The notes under the pieces: generated by a model
Databases searched by the model: none
What the model was told of the DNA's origin: nothing
What the model saw: only the letters and a program-made list of their open reading frames with translations
DNA from: Gemmatimonadota bacterium
GTDB taxonomy: Bacteria > Gemmatimonadota > Gemmatimonadetes > Gemmatimonadales > Gemmatimonadaceae
Length of the DNA: 12,430 nt
Assembly (NCBI GenBank): GCA_003222065.1
Contig: QHUV01000017.1
Location: 1 to 12,430 of the forward strand
Reading direction: 5' to 3'
Part shown: positions 6,925 to 12,430 of the stretch, one piece after another
Layout: each line of letters opens with the position of its first letter
How positions within the stretch are numbered: the first letter of the stretch is position 1
Translations under genes and position numbers: made by a program

Positions 6925-9240
6925 ATGCGCTCCCTCGTGCGTCCTCTTTCGTGCGTCGCTCTTGCCGCCGCCGCGATGGCGGGCTCCCCGTCCCTCCCGG
7001 CACAGAGTCCTTCGTCAGCGACCCACGCCGGGAAGGACTCCCTATTCACCGCCGAAGACGGCCTGGACGTCGTCACTTACAATGCGCTCGACCTAACGAG
7101 TGACGGCCGCTGGCTCGCCGCGACGTCGGCGTCGCGGCGCGACGGCCTCGGCGTCGATTATCGGCGCGACGGCGATCCCACATATATCCGGCCGGCTGCC
7201 GCGCGCGTGTGGGTGATCGATACGCGCTCGGGCAGCCCACGCTCGGTGTTCGGCGACAAGCGCAATGTTCGCGCGGCTCGCTGGGCGCCGGACGGATCAC
7301 GACTCGCGCTGCTCGTTTTCGACGCGAAGAGTGCCGCCTTTCAGCCGGTCCTCTGGGAGCGCGAGAGCGGTCGCCTAACGACCATCGCCGTCCCGGCCGG
7401 GAAGTACGTCGCCGAGAACAGCGAGTTGCGCTGGAGTGCCGACGGTAAGCGGCTCCTGTACGCGCTGCACACGCTCGCCTGGCGGAAAGCGGTCCAGGAC
7501 TCGTTCGCGGTAATGACCGCCGGTCCGGTATTCGTGCAATCGAGCGACAACTCGTTCCTGACCTGGGACGCACTGCGCCGCGCCGCGAATGTCCGGAGCA
7601 TCGTTGCGTATGATCTCCCGTCCGGTAAGACAATCGAGCTCCTGCCAGAAACGATGGTCGCGAGCTGGGACGCGAGCGAGGATGCCTCGACGCTCACCTA
7701 CAGCGAGGACATCACCAAGAAGACCGACTACGACGTGATCTTCGGAAGTGAGAACAAGCTCATGGCACGCGCCCTCGCGTGCCCCGCTGCGCCCGATGCC
7801 TGCGGCAAGTCGCGCGTACTCCTTCCGACGCTCAAGGGAACCAACATCGTCTGGTCAGAGGACGGTGGGCATTACGCGTACGCGAAGGAAGGTCGCGTGT
7901 ACGTCGCCACACTCAACGATACGGCGGCGCGGCAGGTTGCCGGCCCGGCGGCGGAGACGAGACGCGATGTACCGTCCGATAGCTCGCGCGACGCGCGGGA
8001 ACGACGTGAGCGTGAGCGCTTTCGCGTCGTTCGCTACAGTCCGGCGAACGTCGCCCTCCTCGTCGCCAATTCGCAGGGCTTTTGGTTGCTCGAGCTGCCG
8101 AGCGCCGCGAAGCAGCTCATCGTCGAAAGCGCGGATTCCGGCTCAACGACCCTCCCCCGCGCCACGCTCGCGGCCTGGAGCAACGACGGCAAGAAGCTGT
8201 ATTTCACGGTCGCGTCACGAACGAAGTGGGAACGGGCTATCGTTCGCTACGATCGGTCGACATCGAGTAAGCAAACGCTCATCAGTGATGGCCGCACGTA
8301 TTCGAACGTGCGTCTCTCCAAAGACGGCCGTGTCGCCACGTTGAACGTTTCGGAGGGCAATCGCCCCCCTGTGCTTTCGGTCGCCGACGCCGACTTCACG
8401 TCGGTGCGTCCGCTCATCGAGCCGAATCCACAGTTGAACGTCAAGCGCTTCGGGCCGACCAGTCTCGTGAACTACCTCGACGCCGACGGTCACGCGAAGT
8501 ACGCGGTCGTGTACTATCCGGTTGGTTACGAGCGCGGAAAAACGTATCCGACGATCTTCATCATCTACGAGGACTTCTTCGACGACACATTCGATCCGGT
8601 GGCGAACGTGCTCACCGCGAATGGCTACGTCGTCGTCAAACCGTCCGTCGATTTCGACATCGGCTATCCCGGCGAGGCGTGGATCAAAGGCGTGACCGCC
8701 GCCGCCAACAGGCTGATCGAGATGGGCGTCGCCGACTCATCGCGTCTCGGCGTACATGGCACGAGCTACGGTGGTTATGCGACGAATCTGCTCATCACGC
8801 AGACCAATCGGTTCAAGGCCGCGATCAATATTTCGGGGAAGGTCGACATCATCAGCTTTTATACCGACAGTCCCCGGCTCGGGGTACGCAACGTGCACGC
8901 GGCGGAGAAGAGCCAGGACCGCCTCGGCGCAACGTTGTGGCAGCAGCCGCAGAAGTACGTGCAGCAATCCGCGATCATGTTTGCCGATCGAATTCAGACA
9001 CCGCTCATGCTGATTACGGGCGCGCAAGATTCCAACGTGCCCGCCGACAATACGCGCGAGATGTATTACGCCTTGCGCCGCCTCGGCAAAGAAGTGGTCT
9101 GGGTGAATTACATGAATGGCGGGCATGGCGGCGGCAATGCAACCGCGGATGACGTCCTCGACATGCAACGCCGCATGTTGACCTGGTACGACTCCAAGCT
9201 GAAACGCGCACCGTCGAAAGTCGCGTCAGCGTCGCCATGA
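6925..9240 (+). CDS. Exported S9-family (prolyl oligopeptidase-type) serine peptidase
   Basis: A 771-aa protein from the ATG at 6925, chosen because it begins a clean signal peptide (MRSLVRPLSCVALAAAAMAG, ending near LPAQ); a GTG at 6850 would put 25 non-signal residues in front. The ribosome site is weak. Residues about 35-500 form a WD40/TolB-like beta-propeller with repeated blades (WAPDGSRLALL, WSADGKRLLYAL, WSEDGGHYAYA, WSNDGKKLYFTV). The C-terminal alpha/beta hydrolase domain starts near residue 515. The triad is Ser614 (GTSYGG), Asp702 (GAQDSNVP) and His734 (NGGHGG), at spacings normal for S9. It probably cleaves small peptides in the periplasm or outside the cell. The usual HGGP oxyanion motif is replaced by YEDFF at 548-552. 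It is preceded by the hairpin repeat and stands alone between transcription units. Confidence 0.93.
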   Translation: MRSLVRPLSCVALAAAAMAGSPSLPAQSPSSATHAGKDSLFTAEDGLDVVTYNALDLTSDGRWLAATSASRRDGLGVDYRRDGDPTYIRPAAARVWVIDTRSGSPRSVFGDKRNVRAARWAPDGSRLALLVFDAKSAAFQPVLWERESGRLTTIAVPAGKYVAENSELRWSADGKRLLYALHTLAWRKAVQDSFAVMTAGPVFVQSSDNSFLTWDALRRAANVRSIVAYDLPSGKTIELLPETMVASWDASEDASTLTYSEDITKKTDYDVIFGSENKLMARALACPAAPDACGKSRVLLPTLKGTNIVWSEDGGHYAYAKEGRVYVATLNDTAARQVAGPAAETRRDVPSDSSRDARERRERERFRVVRYSPANVALLVANSQGFWLLELPSAAKQLIVESADSGSTTLPRATLAAWSNDGKKLYFTVASRTKWERAIVRYDRSTSSKQTLISDGRTYSNVRLSKDGRVATLNVSEGNRPPVLSVADADFTSVRPLIEPNPQLNVKRFGPTSLVNYLDADGHAKYAVVYYPVGYERGKTYPTIFIIYEDFFDDTFDPVANVLTANGYVVVKPSVDFDIGYPGEAWIKGVTAAANRLIEMGVADSSRLGVHGTSYGGYATNLLITQTNRFKAAINISGKVDIISFYTDSPRLGVRNVHAAEKSQDRLGATLWQQPQKYVQQSAIMFADRIQTPLMLITGAQDSNVPADNTREMYYALRRLGKEVVWVNYMNGGHGGGNATADDVLDMQRRMLTWYDSKLKRAPSKVASASP

Positions 9241-9266
9241 ACCTTCCGTCTTCGGCGAGCGCACCC

Positions 9267-9296
9267 TTGCTTCGCTGCCGGCAGCGTCACTAGCTT
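9267..9296 (+). promoter_or_regulatory. Putative marR promoter with 14-bp palindromic operator
   Basis: TTGCTT (9267-9272) and TAGCTT (9291-9296), 18 bp apart, form a weak sigma70-like promoter. The spacer begins with CGCTGCCGGCAGCG (9273-9286), a perfect 14-bp palindrome. MarR-family repressors commonly bind palindromes overlapping their own promoters, so this is the best operator candidate. A second short inverted repeat, ATTGG-CAC-CCAAT (9303-9315), lies near the expected transcription start. The palindromes are directly visible; promoter and operator roles are inferred. Confidence 0.45.
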
Positions 9297-9327
9297 CGAT
9301 GCATTGGCACCCAATACAACGGTATCC

Positions 9328-9819
9328 GTGACTTCTTCCGACGACACCGCCCGCGCGATGAACGCCGTTCGTAGCATCGTGCGCGCGTTGCGTCTGAACA
9401 CGCGCAGTATCGAGGGAAAACTGGGCATCAGCCTCGCGCAACTCTTTGTTCTTCAGCAGTTGGTCGACAAGCCGGCGCAATCGTTGAATGAGCTCGCGGA
9501 GCGAACGGCGACACATCAGAGCTCCGTTTCGGTCGTCGTCCGCCGGCTGGTCGACCGTGGATTCGTGACGCGCGTCGCCTCGACGTCCGATCGCCGTCGC
9601 GTGCACATTGCGCTGACGGCCGCTGGCGAGAGCTTGCTCCGCGGCGCGCCGCCAACCGTGCAGAGTGATCTCATGCACGGCATGTCGCGGATGCGTCCCG
9701 ATCAGCGGGCCACGTTGGCGGAGCTGCTCGAGCTGTGGGTCCTTGCCAGCGGGATCGACCTGGCGGCGCCACCGATGATGTTCGAGGACGAGCCGGGAGC
9801 TCGCGTCGGGAGTGCCTGA
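9328..9819 (+). CDS. MarR-family transcriptional regulator
   Basis: A 163-aa regulator using the GTG at 9328 (MTSSDDTARAMNAV). A TTG at 9304 (171 aa) and an ATG at 9358 (153 aa) are alternatives, and none has a clear ribosome site. The winged helix covers about residues 52-101: SLNELAERTATHQSSVSVVV holds helix-turn-helix and recognition helix. It is followed by RRLVDRGFVTR and the wing ASTSDRRRVHIALT, with the conserved Asp-Arg of MarR proteins at 88-89. Helices before and after would form the dimer interface. It probably represses its own operon until a small ligand or oxidant binds. The stop overlaps the start of the ClC gene by 8 bp, so the two are almost certainly co-transcribed. A palindrome in the upstream promoter supports autoregulation. 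Confidence 0.9.
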   Translation: MTSSDDTARAMNAVRSIVRALRLNTRSIEGKLGISLAQLFVLQQLVDKPAQSLNELAERTATHQSSVSVVVRRLVDRGFVTRVASTSDRRRVHIALTAAGESLLRGAPPTVQSDLMHGMSRMRPDQRATLAELLELWVLASGIDLAAPPMMFEDEPGARVGSA

Positions 9820-11716
9820 CGAGTCGCAAACGCCGTTGAACGCCGCGAGTGGTTTACCGGTCGCGCCGTCGCTAGAGCCGGCGCTCGCTGCGGTCGATGC
9901 GCCGCCCGAGTACGTCCCCGTCGACCGACGCGTCGTCGTTATTTCCGCGATCGCGGTGCTCGTCGGTATTGGCGCGGCCCTGCTCGCCAATGTGCTCACC
10001 CGCCTCATTGGGCTGATAACCAACGTCGCCTACTATGGACGCGTCTCGACGGCGTTCGCCGCGCCGAGCACCGTTAGGCTCGGCGCCTGGTCGATTCTCA
10101 TACCGCTCACGGGCGCGTTTGTCGTCGGGATCATGGCCCGTTACGGGGCAGCAGCGATACGCGGTCACGGTATTCCCGAGGTGATGGAGCGCGTGCTCTA
10201 CGCACGCAGTCGCATCGCGCCACGCATCATGTTTCTCAAACCGCTTTCCGCGGCGATCGCCATCGGCACCGGCGGGCCGTTCGGCGCCGAGGGACCGATC
10301 ATCGCGACGGGCGGTGCATTGGGTTCGATCGTCGGCCAATTCGTTAGGATGACGGCCGACGAGCGGAAGACACTATTGGCCGCCGGTGCCGCCGCTGGTA
10401 TGGCCGCCACGTTCGGCAGTCCGGTCTCGGCGGTGCTGCTCGCCGTCGAGCTGCTGCTCTTCGAGTATCGCCCGCGCTCCGTCATCCCTGTCGCGCTCGC
10501 GTCGGCGGTCGCGACCGGCGTGCGCGCCGCGTTCGTCGGCTCGGCGCCCGTGTTCTCGGTGCCCGCGCTCACGCAACCCGATCTCGAGACGCTGTTCGCG
10601 TACACGCTAATCGGCGCTCTGGTCGGCGTCGCGTCGGTCGGCGTCACGCGCTTCGTTTACTGGGTCGAGGACCTGTACGAGGAGCTGCCGATTCACTGGA
10701 TGTGGTGGCCTCTGGTCGGCGCGCTGGTGGTTGGCGTCATCGGATACTTCGAGCCGCGAACGCTCGGCGTCGGTTATACGAACATCGACGCGATTCTCTC
10801 GGGGAACATTGTCGGCCGGGCGCTGCTCGTCCTGATCGTCCTGAAGTTTCTGTCGTGGGCGATCTACCTCGGCAGCGGCACGTCGGGCGGAACGCTCGCC
10901 CCGTTGTTCACGATCGGTGGTGGCCTCGGCGCGGCGCTCGGTTCGTTAGGCATTCTCATCGACCCGAGGCTTGGCATCGACGCGCATGTCGCGGCGCTTG
11001 TCGGCATGGCGGCCATCTTTGCCGGCGCATCGCACGCGCTCCTCGCCTCGGTGGTGTTTGCGTTCGAGACGACGCGGCAACCGCTCGGCCTTCTACCGCT
11101 CCTCGCCGGATGCAGCGCGGCATATCTCGTATCGCTACTGATGATGCGCAGCTCGATCATGACCGAGAAGCTCGCTCGGCGCGGAGCGCGCATACGCACC
11201 GAGTACGCCGTCGATCACCTCAGCCACGTACTCGTGCGCGACGCGTCGTCGCGACAGGTCGTTTCGCTTCGCGCCGCCGATCGATTGGGCGATGTGCGGC
11301 ACTGGTTGGCCAGCGGCGCAAAGGGCTCATCGCATCAGGGGTTTCCGGTGATCGACGAAAGAGGCGAGCTATGCGGGGTCGTGACGCGGCGTGACTTGCT
11401 CGACGCTGCACGCGACGATACGACGACGATCGCCAGTCTCGTGCGGCGCGGCGCGGTCGTCGTCTACGAGGACAACACGTTGCGTGAAGCCGCGGACCAC
11501 ATGGTGCGCGCTGGCGTCGGCCGTCTGCCTGTCGTCGCCCGCGAGGCGCCGCGTGTCGTCGTCGGCATCGTGTCGCGAAGTGACCTGCTCTCCGCGCACG
11601 AGGATCGGCTCGACGCCGCGCACGTGCCCGAGGAGAGCCTGCCGCTGGCCGCGCCCTGGTCGCGTCGCCACTCCGTCATGAGTAGGCGAAGGACCCGCCT
11701 GCGCGACCGAAGCTGA
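9812..11716 (+). CDS. ClC-family anion channel/transporter with CBS-domain pair
   Basis: A 634-aa inner-membrane protein. It starts at a GTG overlapping the marR stop, which suggests translational coupling. The ClC membrane domain spans about residues 45-450 with the family landmarks in order: GHGIPEV (118-124), FGAEGP with gating Glu160, VELLLFEYRP with Glu213, and GTSGGTLAP with Leu362. Residues about 470-615 form two CBS domains (FPVIDERGELCGVVTRRDLL; LPVVAREAPRVVVGIVSRSDLL), which usually bind adenine nucleotides and regulate gating. Compared with E. coli ClC-ec1, His119 replaces the central Ser, Leu214 stands where Glu203 would be, Leu362 replaces the Phe of GIFAP, and Met450 is at about the Tyr445 position. 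The external gate Glu is kept. The transported anion and the coupling to protons are therefore uncertain. The residue alignment was made by eye. Confidence 0.92.
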   Translation: MPDESQTPLNAASGLPVAPSLEPALAAVDAPPEYVPVDRRVVVISAIAVLVGIGAALLANVLTRLIGLITNVAYYGRVSTAFAAPSTVRLGAWSILIPLTGAFVVGIMARYGAAAIRGHGIPEVMERVLYARSRIAPRIMFLKPLSAAIAIGTGGPFGAEGPIIATGGALGSIVGQFVRMTADERKTLLAAGAAAGMAATFGSPVSAVLLAVELLLFEYRPRSVIPVALASAVATGVRAAFVGSAPVFSVPALTQPDLETLFAYTLIGALVGVASVGVTRFVYWVEDLYEELPIHWMWWPLVGALVVGVIGYFEPRTLGVGYTNIDAILSGNIVGRALLVLIVLKFLSWAIYLGSGTSGGTLAPLFTIGGGLGAALGSLGILIDPRLGIDAHVAALVGMAAIFAGASHALLASVVFAFETTRQPLGLLPLLAGCSAAYLVSLLMMRSSIMTEKLARRGARIRTEYAVDHLSHVLVRDASSRQVVSLRAADRLGDVRHWLASGAKGSSHQGFPVIDERGELCGVVTRRDLLDAARDDTTTIASLVRRGAVVVYEDNTLREAADHMVRAGVGRLPVVAREAPRVVVGIVSRSDLLSAHEDRLDAAHVPEESLPLAAPWSRRHSVMSRRRTRLRDRS

Positions 11717-11732
11717 TTCGCAAGCTCTCGTT

Positions 11733-12430
11733 ATGCTCGAGATCCTGAACCTCGAGAGCCTGGAGGTCCGGGCCCGGGAGCGGCTCGATCCAATGCTCTT
11801 CGACTACATCGCCGGCGGAGCGGGCGACGAGTGGACGCTTCACGAGAATCGCGCCGCATGGTCTCGCCTTCAGTTGCTGCCCCGCATGTTGCGCGGCGTC
11901 GGCAGTCGCGATCAGCGAACGACGGTGCTCGGCACCGCGGTGTCGTTTCCCGTCCTTGTGCCGCCGATGGGCTTCCACGGTCTCTGCCACGAAGATGCCG
12001 AGGTCGCGACAGCGCGCGCGACCGCGAGTGCCGGCACCATCTTCGTTGCCAGCACGGTGTCCAATCGAAGTCTGGAAGCCATTGCCGAGGCGTGTGCCGG
12101 ACCGCGCTGGTTCCAGCTCTATGTCTATCGAGACAAGGCGATAACGCGCGACCTCGTCCAGCGCGCCGTCGCGGCTGGTTACTCCGCCCTCTGCCTAACG
12201 GTCGACACACCATTGGCGGGACCTCGGGAGCGCGATCGGCGAAATCGGCTACGGATGCCGGCCCACCTGGGACTGGAGAATTTTCCGGCGACGCACGCCG
12301 AGCGGCACACCGCCGGCAGCGAGTCGGAGTCGGCACTTGCGCGCTACATCGCGGATATGTGGGACGCAAATCTCACGTGGGCCGATGTGGATTGGCTAGA
12401 ATCCATCTCGAACCTCCCGGTGATCATCAA
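11733..12430 (+). CDS. FMN-dependent alpha-hydroxy-acid dehydrogenase/oxidase (3' end outside window)
   Basis: The frame from the ATG at 11733 (MLEILNLESLEVRARERLDP) stays open to the window end: 232 complete codons of a family usually 350-390 aa. Residues line up with glycolate oxidase numbering plus one: Tyr25 (FDYIAGGAGDE), Tyr130 (FQLYVYRD), Asp158 (LTVDTP) and Arg165 (GPRERDRRN), all substrate or FMN contacts. The segment VPPMGFHGLCHEDAEVATA is the FMN-binding first strand and loop and looks closer to lactate oxidase than to glycolate oxidase. The window stops in LPVII plus AA, exactly at the codon expected for the catalytic-site lysine. The enzyme would oxidise a 2-hydroxy acid such as lactate, glycolate or mandelate to the keto acid; the acceptor cannot be told. 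It begins 16 bp after the ClC stop with no clear ribosome site, so it is probably the third gene of the marR operon. Confidence 0.93.
   Translation, partial: MLEILNLESLEVRARERLDPMLFDYIAGGAGDEWTLHENRAAWSRLQLLPRMLRGVGSRDQRTTVLGTAVSFPVLVPPMGFHGLCHEDAEVATARATASAGTIFVASTVSNRSLEAIAEACAGPRWFQLYVYRDKAITRDLVQRAVAAGYSALCLTVDTPLAGPRERDRRNRLRMPAHLGLENFPATHAERHTAGSESESALARYIADMWDANLTWADVDWLESISNLPVII

Larger units (their letters stand above)
3297..12200. repeat. Over-represented dispersed 7-mer CCTAACG/CGTTAGG (nine copies)
   Basis: CCTAACG occurs at 3297-3303, 5144-5150, 7092-7098, 7374-7380 and 12194-12200. Its complement CGTTAGG is at 5786-5792, 10072-10078, 10342-10348 and 10944-10950. Seven of nine extend to the 8-mer GCCTAACG/CGTTAGGC. 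All lie inside protein genes, in more than one reading frame (CTA-ACG, GTT-AGG, TTA-GGC), so the protein sequence does not explain them. The span given covers first to last copy, not a continuous element. Confidence 0.5.

Noticed and set aside
9226..10023. Long minus-strand open frame (265 aa) across marR and the ClC start
   Set aside because: It is antisense to two well-recognised genes, has low-complexity Ser/Thr/Arg composition, and shows no motif or ribosome site; it reflects GC-rich shadow coding.
1..12430. CRISPR arrays, tRNA/rRNA genes, insertion sequences, phage genes
   Set aside because: No regularly spaced direct repeats, cloverleaf or rRNA-like sequence, transposase or phage protein pattern was seen on either strand.

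Overview
The window is GC-rich, densely coded DNA with short intergenic gaps, no RNA genes, no CRISPR array and no complete mobile element. The likely source is a free-living soil or sediment bacterium, with Gemmatimonadota as the best guess. The pointers are several exported hydrolases, a large S9 peptidase, a probable GWxTD-like protein, signal peptides ending in Ala-Gln or similar, and a GTCATCCCGAGCGAAGCGAG-type hairpin repeat. This assignment is inference; no ribosomal or other marker gene is present.

Left block (8-3978, + strand): three tightly spaced genes, probably one operon. They encode an exported alpha/beta hydrolase resembling the homoserine acetyltransferase (MetX) fold, a small outer-membrane beta-barrel-like protein with a PorV/PorQ-type N-terminus, and a large lipoprotein alpha/beta hydrolase with a C-terminal beta-sandwich. 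All three carry export signals, so the block appears to serve the cell envelope or extracellular ester/peptide breakdown. A small charged hypothetical protein (4000-4335, - strand) converges on it.

Middle block (4470-9240, + strand): after a 134-bp divergent intergenic region comes a 589-aa exported protein with TPR-like helices and a degenerate GWxTD-like segment. It is followed by a small membrane-associated protein (6308-6796) whose ribosome binding site lies in a hairpin. A perfect 20-bp inverted repeat with an 11-nt loop spans that gene's stop codon and belongs to a dispersed hairpin-repeat type. Then comes an exported S9-family serine peptidase (6925-9240) with a complete Ser-Asp-His triad.

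Right block (about 9267 to the window end, + strand): a MarR-family regulator, a ClC-family anion channel/transporter with a CBS pair (8-bp overlap with marR), and an FMN-dependent alpha-hydroxy-acid dehydrogenase/oxidase (16 bp downstream, cut by the window end). A 14-bp perfect palindrome in the putative marR promoter suggests autoregulation of this three-gene unit. The ClC protein lacks several residues of the classical chloride site, so its anion is open.

The most unusual small-scale signal is a 7-mer, CCTAACG/CGTTAGG, found nine times on both strands inside coding sequence. That is several times more than base composition predicts, and it accounts for about half of all GTTA/TAAC tetranucleotides in the window. 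It may be a genome-wide architecture or recognition motif.
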